From Tamarix chinensis (Eukaryota; Streptophyta; Magnoliopsida; Caryophyllales; Tamaricaceae): a DNA stretch of 64,000 bases. Each line of letters starts with the position of its first letter. Within the stretch, counting starts at the first letter, position 1. The notes beneath the pieces were generated by a model. The model was not told the origin of the DNA. It saw only the letters and a list, made by a program, of their open reading frames with translations, and did not search any database. Below are positions 21,294-32,841 of this stretch, in pieces. The stretch covers positions 101,537,569 through 101,601,568 of the forward strand of contig CM060176.1 in assembly GCA_030549775.1 (NCBI GenBank), in the 5' to 3' direction. Made by a program: the position numbers and the translations under genes.

Positions 21294-24200
21294 TAATAAT
21301 AATAAAAGCAATTTATATAGGGTTTGTAAGTTATGGAGAAATGTTGGTAAGTATGCTTCCTGAGGGGTTTGGTTTCTCTATCATAAGCCTGAGTTATGGT
21401 AGAACATGTGCTGCTAAAGACTTGATAAAGTTGACCGACCCAAATAACCTGAACTTGCATCCGTTTTGTCCCAAAATTTAAACCCAACTTGAAGCCTGAA
21501 ATCATCCTAACCAACCCGAAGTTTGTCTACCTGATAATGATTGGTTTTCAAAATGACCCGAGCCAAAGGGAACCTGAAATGACCCAAACATAGATCCAAA
21601 CTAAAGCCAATTCGATCAGTAGAGAATATTTTTTCATGTAAAGTTGCAACCTAAACATCAATTAACTGTCTTATTAACAAAAAATTGTACAAAAGAATAT
21701 GATATCTGGCTCATACAATAACAAATAAAACATTAACTAACTGATATTAACATGTGGCCTTTCTAGCGTACTTTGTCTTTCCTAAGAAACTTCTTAGGAG
21801 GTCATCCATCCTAGTTCTAGTTTTCCAAAAAGAAAGGTACATTTTGTTGATATAAACAATTGTATCCAATGTTTGAAAAGGCATAAGGTGCAAGTCGAGT
21901 GACGCTCCAAAATTACCTATAAACAAGTCATATTTCCATCCAAAATCACGTTTACCATCACCATCACCCTCCATCCTTTTGACCAAATGAGACAAAGGCC
22001 CAATTGCCTAATGTGCAGCGCACCCAGAAGTAAAGTGAAAAAGACACAAATCAGGAACATTACAAAGTTGAGGTAAAAAGAAGAGCATATAACAACAGAA
22101 AAGGCATTCTAATCGTGGGTGTTGGCATGATACTGTAACATAGCAGTGGTAAAAAAATGCAAACGACATGTACAAAGAGAAAAACAGAGACGGCATTAGG
22201 GAAACTAGAGAAAAAAAAGGAAGGAGAAAAAAATCATAACAGTCGAGGTAAATGAGGGAGATGAAATAAAAGGTAAAAAAAATACATGAAAACAAATTTG
22301 AAAGAGGACAACAAAGATGAAGGCTAATTTTCTGAATATTTAAAAGAAATCATAATCATAATAGCATAAAATCTGAACTTTTGTTTTCTTGTAAATATTT
22401 TTCTTTCCAAAATGCCTATTGGCCTTCCCATATTCTTTTTTTCCCCCCTTCCTCCCTTTTCTTCTCAACCTAAGATTTAATTACCATATTGATTATATAA
22501 TTTTCTGAATGAAATTAAAATGCTACTAATAACTAAAAAATAATAGGTGTGCACTTTGTGCGACTTCGTAAGCTTTGCTAATGGTGCTTCGCCTAAATTA
22601 AAAGAAGTGTCCAACCCCCATCACCTTGCGTCTTGTGCCTTTTCAAATATTGGTTGTATAAATTCTTGTAAGCTTCAACCATATACCCCGTAGCATTGGG
22701 TATCACATGCTCCCACTAAGACCACAATATCCTCGTTAAATTTCAACAATTGACCTTCTCATTACGGTTCTTCCTAGAATCATTCCTGCTAGACAGTTGA
22801 TTAGCCAATCTAAGTCTAACACGCGTTCGTGATTTTGCTTCGATATCATTTATTACACTTCAAAAATTTATAATTGGAAATACTAGAAATGAATATCGGA
22901 AACTTTGGGATGCTATGTTGTGTTCCCAAAATGAATACAAGGTTAGAAGCAATCAAAGATAAATTTCATTAAACAAATGAATGAAAGTTCGACAACAATG
23001 CATAAATTAGAAATATTCAAAACAATGTCCAAATACCAGGAACTAATAAAAATAAAAATAAACAGGGTTCAATAATGTTCGAACTAACTCAATGTGTTAT
23101 ACTACAACAATCCATTCCAAATCATGTTGGAAAACAAGAAAAGAGAAAGTGAGCCACAACTCAGCAAATAACTCCTCTAACCATATAAAAGTTCCTTTGT
23201 TTAAATTGTCTTTCTGGAAAATAAAATATATGATTTAACCATTTGTAGATCACATGAAAAATTTACAATAATGGAACAAAGTAATAAACTTTATACAAAT
23301 TTATCAAAACATTTATCACACCATAGGTCTTATAACTTCATAAAACATCACTCAATGGATTCCACATGACTCATTGAGACCAATTACACTAGGCATCTTG
23401 AAAGACTTAATAACACCTTGTAAGTGCATGTAACAATACTAGTCATTTTTCGGTGCGTATAGGGAAGACTCCGCCCTAAACCATTAGTTCGTGTATCAAT
23501 AAAATCTTCTCTTTAAAATATTCACATATCAAAATTTAGCACAATGATAACACCATCCTTTCACCAAGACCCATACATATATAGATTTACCACAAAATTT
23601 GAATAAAGTTGCATAAACTTTAATTCACATAAATTTCACTCTAAATAAACTAAATCGTACACACTATAAAACTTATTAAACTATGTAAAATTTAATAAAC
23701 TAAATCACATAAAATCATATACCAAAACAATACATATTTTTGAAGGAGTTAGACATAGTACCTATCGAATTGACCATAATTCACTCTCTACATGAATACT
23801 GTGAATGGGTATTAGAACCACTTTCTAAAATTTAAAATAAAGGCGCTGGCTGCAGATGGTATAACTTAAGACTAAGATAATGTAGCTCTTATGGAGGAAG
23901 GCTGCCATAAATATTTGTATATATAAATTTAGATCGAACGATGATGATTACCGACTCACAATACCTATTTATAAATGTCTGTGCTGCAAGAAACCAAGTC
24001 ATGTTCAATCACATATGTCACTTTTCCCATTATCTAGTCCACTCTCTCCACTACTATATTTTTTACTCTAATAGGAACACATTAAAAAGAAATTCAACTC
24101 CCCAATCACTTAGTTTTGCCCCTAGTCTGCTGGAGTTGTGGACCACATCAAGTCCTGCCTGAACATGAATCTTCATGTGATGAACAATTTTTCTCTTGAA

Positions 24201-27200
24201 GGGTCACTACTATAACTATCTCCTAACTCTAATACAATGAGGAACTACCTGTGACTACTACTAAATTCTATGCAAGCAATTTCACTTCACTTTGTCGATT
24301 AACTAACTAGGCCCCTGATTGCATTCCTACCAATGATATGAATGGATGGAGTGTTGTACGTAACCAGGTAGGTGAGCCTTTTTTTTAATATACATATTTA
24401 CATTAATACACACACACAAAAGCACATATATACACATTTGGTACACACATGATATACACTATACACGTGCACACAATGCTAGATATACAACTAGGAAGAA
24501 AAAAAGTGAAAATGGTACTGAATCAAATTTTCTTATAATATACATATATCCATGAAGAATTGAAATTGAGAAACTAAAAAATTGTATTTATCCTAAAAGT
24601 GACTTCTCATAGGAAGGTAGTAGATAGGAAGAAAATTAAAATAGAGATCTGTCTTAGAATTGGAATTCTAGCTATAATCGATAGGGATCATTATAATCAA
24701 ATAATTTTCTTACAATCCTATGAATACCACAAAAATATACTTATGTACTACAAAATTTCATAGTTAAATTTAAAAACACGAAAAATCTCATTTTAAGCTC
24801 TTTTGGTCATTAGTAGCTTCTAAAAAGCAACATAAATTGTCGAATTATATGCATATAAAAAAAGTTGGTATATGGGCTATGCATCAAAAAAAGCTAACTC
24901 CACAAAAGAAAATATACTGGAAAATTATGATCTAATTAATAACAAATAACACTATAAAATTTAATATATTTATTTGACTTTGCATATAGAGTTTGGACCC
25001 TTTAGTTAATATTTTCCCCCCGAACAATCGGCTTCGTTGCATATTAGTATTTTGTTCAAGCTTCCTTCAAATAGGTTGGTGCTTGATACATAGTATCAGT
25101 ATGTACAGAACAATAACGGTTAAAGTTTAGAGACAGGGAAGAAATGTGGTAAAAATAAAAGGAAAATAGATTTTAAGTTAACTTGATGGAAAATTATAAT
25201 CAATATATAGAATTGTAAATTGTTTTTACCATCTTACCATGGTTCTACTACATCAAGATTTTATCTTGGATCGGGATAATGACTTTTAGACCTGAATTGG
25301 GAGTTTAACAACTATGGATTCAATACAACTATAGGAGTATGTGGATCCATTTGTTTTTTTCTCTCTTTCTCTATAAGCAATTGCTTGTGGGAATGGTGAT
25401 AACATGTTTCATTTACCCTATTCTATTAAGCGTTAACCATTAGACATTTAGTAAAAAGATAATAACAAGATAGAAAGGGATTTTTTTATAGGTTTTACCT
25501 TTTCTTTTCATAATTATATTATTATTATTACTATTGCTGATATAATTATTATATTGTATTAATTATAACTATAATATATTCTCACTTTTCGCAAATAAAT
25601 GTCGTTTTAACTTTTGACACCAAAATTGATAATATAATTCAAATGACTAAATTATCCTTATTTAAGGCGTCGTTGAAAATGATAATAGTGCTTAATGTGA
25701 GCTATAAAATAATTAAGGCTAAAGGGTAATGTAGGCAAAATTATTCAAAAGTTGCCTCATAAACGTAGAATGACACTTATTTGTAAATAAAATCAAATTG
25801 CTAAAACTACACTTATTTGAAAAAAGAAAGGTAGTATATTATTGTAGTTCTAATAATTATAATAATAATATTTACATTTGGTAACTGGAAAGAAAAATGA
25901 TTATTATATTTATAAATATAATAATTATATTTATGATAATAATTTCAATTTATAATAATAATAATTATCATAACAATATTAATAATGATAATTGTTATTA
26001 TTATATATTATAATAATCATAATCATAATAATAAATCATAAAACTCAAAACGATTTATTACAATAAGTTAATAATAACCAATGTCAATATAAATTCTGAA
26101 CTTATTTGGAATAAACTTAAACCAAAGAAACCCAATGGGCCAAGTTCTTTTTCGACCCAATATCCTCCCTGCCTGACATTTGACATGAACCAAACCTGAG
26201 TCCAAATCGAACTGTCACAACCCAAAATGAATTCGACCCATATAACCCGTTTGCCACCTCTAACTGCTGCTAGGTCAGTTTCTATGAATCTCGTGGGTGC
26301 TCACTCATCTTTCTGTACTGTGGAATTAGTTTGATATGTTTCCTGGGAGAATTTTTTAAAGAGATTATAGGGTTATGATTCTTCTCCTCAGGCTCAAAAT
26401 ATGTGCAAATTGAATTGCTTTTGAGACACCCTCAGAGGACAGAGGGCGAAGTACGAAGAGTGATCCTTGACCTATGTTTATGTGTTGATGATACTTGGAA
26501 TTCCTAAAGAGTTCATCACTACTGTTAACCTTGATTATTTCATCATCACTACAACACATGTGAAGTCCATAAGTTCTTTTCAGACCTTACATATTCCGGA
26601 CCTTTCTTTTGTTTATCTCTCTATTATCGGCTGCATTCTGCAAGTATCCTGGCAATGCTTTTTGGAAGAGGGGATCTTACCCTTTGAACTAATGCATTTA
26701 TGTGGTAGACTATGGTTCTGGACTACTTATAATGTAATGATGTAATCATAGAAACATCAATCTGCATGGACCATAGGATGGGCTAGAAGGAATTTTCATC
26801 TTTCGAGTTCCATCATTGAATCTTTTTTATTCTTAGATACTGCTTGGGAATATTTGGCTGCTCACTTCCAGAAACTAGAATTAATTGCTGCACCATTTGG
26901 ATAACTTTGAGGATAGCATTTTCAGATTGAAGATAGTTCACACATGTACATTCACAATCAGTGGCGGAACTGTACTCCCGATTCCACGGTGTCACCTTAT
27001 AATAATAATAATGTTTTCTAGTATTTCTTTACCTATAATAATTAATTCACATAGCATGAAAAATAATACTTCGTTCTATTTGTCTAGACATTTTTATTGA
27101 GTTAATGGATTTCATAATTAAAGATATTAAATTATGTGTATCTAAACATCTCACCGAACATCATTCATTCATCAATTAATATTAGACCTAGTGCTTTTAT

Positions 27201-30200
27201 TCATAAACTAAAACTTTAAGTTCCTTATAAAACAATTGAAAAATATTAATAACATAAAATATTTGAAGTATTTAGATTTATCAATTTAACATATAAATAT
27301 ATCGGGGTTTTATTTTTATTTTTTCAAACAATAACACTAACTGAATATGCCAGAATAAAAAAACTACATTTAATATGTTTAAAATAAAGCTATAATTAGA
27401 ATCTGAGAATATCGAAGATAGACTAGGATGTAGAGGGGCTCAGAATTCCTTATATATAAAATAGAATCAGAGCCTGTTTGGTTTAACTTCTAAAAAGTAG
27501 TTTTTTATAAAAGTAATTATAGATTAAAATCTTTGTTTGGTTTTACTTTTAAAAAATAATTATAAAAAAGTAATTAATAAAAACTACTTCCCATAAGTAG
27601 TAAATCAAAAGTAATTTTTACTTACTTTTTATAATAACTTATATCTAATACATGGCACGGTACCTGTTTAAAAAAAAATCGTTCATAACATTTTTTCTCT
27701 CTCGCTCTTGTGCACCTGCTGCTTTCCATTTTCGTCTTTACTGTAGCTCCTGTGCAGTTCTCCATTTTTTCTGCTCGCCTCCCACGTTGCGCATCCTCGA
27801 GGCAATTCGATTTCCCCTGTTCCCAACTTCTTCCCTCCTCCCCATTCTCCTCAGCAGCAGAGAAAAGAGAGAGAGAATGGTTTTTCTCTGTTAATCATCG
27901 CCATCATCAATTGCTTACCTGATGTTTTGATGGAGAGAGAAAGTGGGAGACGTATGTAGCGTACCAGATGAGTGTCCTTTAGCTCTCAGGCTCTGTAGCT
28001 GCATCTTTGAAGTTAATTTTTATTGTTTATTCCCCTGAGCCATTGTATACTACCGCAGGAGCCAGTAAACCCCCCTGAGCCAGGCAGCCAGCTATCGCAC
28101 TGCCACACGCTCTTGTACAAGAAGACAACTCCAAAGGGCACGTTAGACGAATTAGGCCAACGGCTGCTATCGTAATGCCTTCGGCATAATTAATTAATAT
28201 GAGACTGCACGCCGATCTCACTTGTGATTTTCAAAATCTATGTAAGTGATCGAGGCTCGCCTGGACTGTACGCCTCGTCATCTCCTTAACTGTGTTTTTT
28301 TTTTTGTTAAAAAAATAAAAAAATTCCATCTTCTTTTTCCTGTCGGAGCAAAAGGCGAAAGGTTAAACACCGGAATCAGATTCTTCAAAAGTGTGCGGTA
28401 CCGGCAGCGCCGCAGCGGCCGCGGTATCTCCCCCGAAACTACGACACATCATTGGAGCTTCCATGGGAATCTCGCTTTCAGTCACGCAGATGGAGACACC
28501 TACGAATTAGGTCATTTTGTTTAATTATACGAAATAAAGATGAAGAAATGAATTGAGCAAGCAACTTTGACGGGATGCCATCATCATGGAGGATCAAGGA
28601 TTCAAGATTGAAAAGTAAAAAGTAATTTTATAGAAAAATAAAAACCAAACAGCAATAAATTATTTTTTAGTATTAATCACTTATATAATAAAAGTAAAAA
28701 CAAACATACATTTTACTTATCAAACTATTTTTTAAAAAGTAGATTTATAAAAGTAATTTTAATCTAAAAGTAGTTATTAAAAATAAGTAAAACCAAACAA
28801 GGGCTCAATTGAATAAGTAACAAACAAATGTCACAGCTTATTGGTATGCATGACAATCTGGCAGGGAATCTTAGAGGGCGAATGATCAAAACCCATGGAT
28901 GACCATTTTTGTGGATAAATAAAATTGAGTAGCACAAAATTTGATAAGCATTGTGCACTCAAGAGGACTCGATCCAGGGTCCTACTGCGAATTAGACAGC
29001 AAAAGGAATGGTGTCCACTCCTGCCACTATGCCAAATGAAAATGAGTGATAATCAAGGCTACAAAACTCTATTTAACGTGATTTCCATGGTGCCCCATGG
29101 CACTATAAAATACCCCTGGCTTTGCCCCTGTTCATAATGTACATGTCCCTTTGGCTCTAGTAATTTAGGTTCAGAATAGGCATCTGATCCTTAGCATGCT
29201 CTATCATTTTCTTGTATACATAGGCAGTAGCCGAACCCTGAAAGCTTATGTTCTCTGCTGATTTGGCCACATGGCTATCTACAGAATGTTGCATCAAACT
29301 AACAGTTACAAATTTCATCGAGTCCATGGTTGGTCTACTTTTCAATTTTACATGCACCAATCATGTTCATGACTCCATTATAAGTCACAGGCTTCTGTAA
29401 TTTTCCAAAATTTAATTGTTGTAGACATCCATACATGTGCGTGCTGATCTTGAATAGAAATTAATATCTATATATGGTCCGAGGCTACATTTATGTTCAC
29501 GTACAAAGCCTTGTGATAATGCATAGTTTGACTTTTGTCTAGATGCATAAAGGCATATGCATATTTTGTCTATGATCAGCCATTATCCTGATTTTATTTT
29601 GGTCTTTAGTTCACAGTGATTGAGTTTGCACATGGTTTTGCTGGTGCAAGCATACTGGGGTAGTTATTAGTGGCTTGCCATATATTTTCTGTTACATTTT
29701 ATATGTTTCTACCACCGTATACTGTTCTCTATTGTTTTCAGTTGAATAACTTCCCAAGTACAAAATATACTTATGTGCATTATGGCAAACTATGGTCTCA
29801 CTGGCATAGTTGATGGGAGCTGGACTCGGAGTCTGTCTGAAATCCAATTTTCTCCACTGTCCTAGGAATGACTTGGTGCTTTGTGGATTTCTCCATATTT
29901 CTTTCTTTGAATTTATTCTGAAATATGATCAGGGATCTAGGTCTTTGAATACCTGAGGAAGGAATCTTGGTACAGGCCAGATCTGTCCATGTATTCTGAC
30001 ATGATTCTGCTTCTGGGAAAGAACAAACGGATACAGAAGGTGGAAGAGCTTTTTGATGACATGAAGAAGGAAGGTCTTCAACCAGACACAAGGGCTTACA
30101 CTGAGTTGATTGGTGCTTATTTGCATGTAGATATGGTAGGAAGAGCAATGGAAACATATGAAGCAATGAAGGCTTCGGGATGTGCTCCTGATAAGTTGAC

Positions 30201-30345
30201 ACTGATAATCTTGATTAGGAATTTGGAGAAGGCCGGACGGGAGGAGCTAGCGACAGCTGTGAAGAGAGACTGTGAACAATATGTGGACGAGGCTGAAAAG
30301 TTTCTTAAAGAAGTCGAAAGGAAATCCGGACGTGTTTTGGCATAG
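20683..30345 (+). CDS. THA8-like short pentatricopeptide-repeat protein, two exons
   Basis: Exons are 20,683-21,030 and 29,941-30,345, joined in phase 0 (AAG|gtatt...ctag|GTC) to give 250 residues. The N-terminus is Ser/Lys-rich and fits an organelle transit peptide. Residues about 50-116 contain PRKHLWRTRVLSTEAIQAVQALKLAK, and helical PPR motifs follow: about 130-164 (DLSMYSDMILLLGKNK...LQP), 165-199 (DTRAYTELIGAYL...CAP) and 200 onward (DKLTLIILIRNLEKAG). Length and layout match the THA8/THA8-like family, whose members have few PPR motifs; maize THA8 promotes splicing of specific chloroplast group II introns. Function here is inferred from the family. The intron is 8,910 bp, unusually long, and full of repeats. 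It is divergent from the gene at 19,990-20,508. Confidence 0.9.
21264..21305. repeat. (TAA)n microsatellite
   Basis: About fourteen TAA units with one CAA interruption, inside the PPR gene intron. Confidence 0.95.
21867..22652. mobile_element. Non-autonomous hAT-like element in the PPR intron
   Basis: The left end CAATGTTTGAAAAGGCATAAG mirrors the right end CTTGTGCCTTTTCAAATATTG as imperfect inverted repeats. Flanking 8-mers ATTGTATC (21,859-21,866) and GTTGTATA (22,653-22,660) share a TTGTAT core and may be a decayed 8 bp target-site duplication. The interior shows no transposase. Confidence 0.55.
22850..23930 (-). mobile_element. LTR-like sequence, minus orientation (boundaries uncertain)
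   Basis: TATTACACTTCAAAAATTT near 22,853 resembles a decayed TGTAACACCCCAAAATTT LTR terminus. GTGAGCCACAACTCAGCAAAT near 23,150 matches the 'TTTGCTGAGTTGTGGCTCAC' block common in plant Gypsy LTRs, read on the minus strand. No target-site duplication was found and the right end is a guess. Confidence 0.35.
25490..26040. repeat. ATT/AAT-rich degenerate microsatellite region
   Basis: Imperfect ATT and AAT runs are interrupted by short unique stretches, inside the PPR gene intron. Confidence 0.7.
27471..28803. mobile_element. TIR element with GC-rich internal segments (possible Pack-type MITE)
   Basis: The ends GAGCCTGTTTGGTTTAAC (left) and AAAACCAAACAAGGGCTC (right) are inverted repeats. Long AT-rich subterminal arms with AAAAGTAGTT/AACTACTT words mirror each other for about 130 bp on each side. 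The middle (27,690-27,960, 28,020-28,220 and 28,330-28,510) has normal or high GC, unlike its surroundings, including CGGCAGCGCCGCAGCGGCC near 28,400. This could be captured genic DNA. The short open frames there are not recognisable proteins. No convincing target-site duplication was found. Confidence 0.55.
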
Positions 30346-31041
30346 TATGTTACGTGTCTTTATGTATTGATGTAATTTATCTTGAGAAAATCGTGAACGC
30401 TCCTAGAGCATATTCAATAGGTATGTGGTCTTGGTTTGGGACGTCGATTGGCTGCTGGATTTCGTGCCTTGTTTGAAAAGATGCATATCGGACCCGAGCC
30501 CCAAATGCCTTTCTAAACCATCTCATATGTCCTTCATAGTAGTGGATGTTTAACCCAAATGGCCATGTGAAGATTCTCTTCGCTGGACGCATAAGTGGAT
30601 TGATTTCAAGTTTTCATCAAGTAGCGATGCCTGTTCGAAATTAATTATAAGATAAATTGGTTTAATTACTTGCAATTGTCCATACGTCATGTAATGTGAA
30701 ATTGATTCGGCTTCAATATTATGCTTGGGGTGAACCATAAGCTAGTTTTTGACTAGCTTTACTGGTAAATTATAGAATGTGTTTGGAACTTGGAAGTGGG
30801 ACTATAAATGAGCTAAGGTGGATTTAGACTCGGTTTATTTAATAAATGAGTATAAAAAGAAGGTGTAAACAAGTAAAGTTTTAAAGAAGGTGAGTTTGCA
30901 AGCTTATGTACTATAAATAAATATTAATTTTAGAAGTTTAAGTTTAGCTTCTTTATTAAACAAGTCTAAAAATAAAGCTTACTATTTATTTATTTAGCTA
31001 AATGAACGAGTTGCGCTAAGAAAGTTTTGTCCGTTTAGATA
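30346..31041. other. 3' flank of the PPR gene and GAGCT-type repeat
   Basis: The 3' UTR and downstream sequence lie first. At 30,840-31,020 there is a diverged repeat with TTTAATAAATGAG, TTTATTAAACAAG and TAAATGAACGAG words, related to 11,400-11,600 and 60,180-60,650. No further gene. Confidence 0.5.
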
Positions 31042-31817
31042 GTTGGAAGCATAGTATTAAAAATCGGACCGGACCGGCCGGTCTAACCAATGAACCAGTG
31101 AACCAGTCATATAACCGGGTTTAAAATCATGCTTAACCAGTTAGGCAAAAAAACCGGTGAAAAACGAAAAAACCGGCCGGTTTTTTCTAAAACCGGGAAC
31201 CGGCGGTTTTAGAGTGAACCAGCCCGGTTTTGTATTCCATTATACTGATAAGTCTGATATACTAATATACTTGTACAGACTACAAAATACACATACAAAT
31301 ACAAATACAAACTACTATGTCGACTCGATACTACTACTGTTAATTGTCGAACAGAGTCTGTGGACTCGATACCTAAGCATTGTTTGGCAAATCAAATCTA
31401 AACCTAACTTTACCGTTGCCTTCTCTTCTGCAACCGATTGTGGAAGCTTGAGCTGTCGAGTGTCGACACTAAGGCGGTCGACTGTAAGGCGTAAGAACCA
31501 AATTCGTCTGCCTTCATCTTCATCTATTCAACGCCCTCATTGACCATCGTAGAAGGTGCTTCATCCAATTTCTTCTGGTTTTCAACCCCGGTCGTTGATT
31601 CAGCAATCCATCGTCGATATTGAGGAAGTCGATATTCAGTACTCACCCAGTGCAATTAGTGCTTGGTCCACGATCCGACATCTTCAACCTCCTCGCCTGA
31701 TGCAGTTGGTGGTTCGTCCAGCATCTGCAACGTCACCTGGTGCAACGGCTTCCATCTCCCCTGATTTGTCGATTCATTGTCGCCCATTTTCATAGCTTCA
31801 ACCTCCTTCAATCTCAG

Positions 31818-32841
31818 GTGAGTATTTTAAATTTTTATTGACTTGAATGGTGTTATTTAACTACCACTGTCAATTTTCATAGTCGATTGTGAACCATTCT
31901 GGTATAATTAGTGGTTGATTATATGTAATTCTGTTATGTCGATTGTGAACCATTCTGGTATTTCTGTTGATTTCTGTTGAATACAGACCAATGAACCAAT
32001 GTCATACTTGAATACAGAATACAATCTATTTCTGTTGATTTCTGTTGAATACAGAATACTTGAATACTTGAATGCTAATTATATTATACTTGAATGCTAA
32101 TTATAATATACTTGAATTGAATGCAATCGATTTAGTAATTTGTGGTATAATTATTGTTGAATTCTGTCCATTTTATGAATACTGATTCTGTTGAATTCTA
32201 TGGAGATTCTCAGGAATTAAGTTGTGTTGAGATTTCTGTGGAATAATTTCAGGTATTAAGTTATGTTGAATATCCCTTGCTTTTCAGGTATTAAGTTGTG
32301 TTCAAATTTCTGAATTCTGGTATAATTAAGTTGTGTTGAGATTTCTGTTGAATAATTTCTGTGGAATAACCTTTCATTCTTCTAAACCACTCAGTTGATA
32401 ACATAAGTTGCATATCAGCTTCTAAACAACTCTGAATATGCTGAATATGCTGATTATGTTATCAACCTCCATTATTCTCTTGATACTCCTAAGCCAACTT
32501 ATTTTCTTCTTTAATTTGGATCTGTTTTCACCATTTCCATTGGTATGCAAATCAGAATGACTATGAATATGCTGAATATGCTGATTATGATGATTATGCT
32601 GAATATGCTATCTGTCTATTATTTTTTTGGTATGCTGTCAGTCTATGATTATGCTGATTATGAATGCCTAATCTCAGGTGTCCATTTTCAAAGCTACTGA
32701 ATTTGAGAAGTATGCTCTATTATTGGATATATAGTGTTGTTTGCCACTGAAATTGTGATGATTCTCTAAAATTTTGCCTAATCTAAGTTAGATTTTGAAT
32801 GATTAATTTTTAACTTGTAATTTCTTCTTTGTGCCTTAAAG
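31818..32841 (+). other. 5' UTR intron of the hAT transposase gene with short-period repeats
   Basis: Splice sites CAG|GTGAGT and TTAAAG|ATG bracket it. Inside are locally repeated words: CTGTTGATTTCTGTTGAATAC (31,960-32,055), ACTTGAATGCTAATTATA (about 32,080-32,110), GTTGAGATTTCTG (32,220-32,350) and GAATATGCTGAATATGCTGATTATG (32,430-32,610). Confidence 0.65.

Larger units (their letters stand above)
21031..29940 (+). other. 8.9 kb intron of the PPR gene, largely repeat-derived
   Basis: The donor is AAG|GTATTT and the acceptor GATCTAG|GTC. No other host gene is seen inside. It holds a TAA microsatellite, a hAT-like MITE (21,867-22,652), LTR-like sequence (about 22,850-23,930), an ATT-rich block (25,490-26,040), short repeats rich in 'aacccga/gaccc' words (21,430-21,640 and 26,140-26,270), and a TIR element with GC-rich cargo (27,471-28,803). 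Confidence 0.85.

Noticed and set aside
26958..26995. CAGTGGCGGAACTG, which resembles the start of a common plant TIR element
   Set aside because: No inverse right end (TCCGCCACTG type) occurs nearby, so no element could be delimited.
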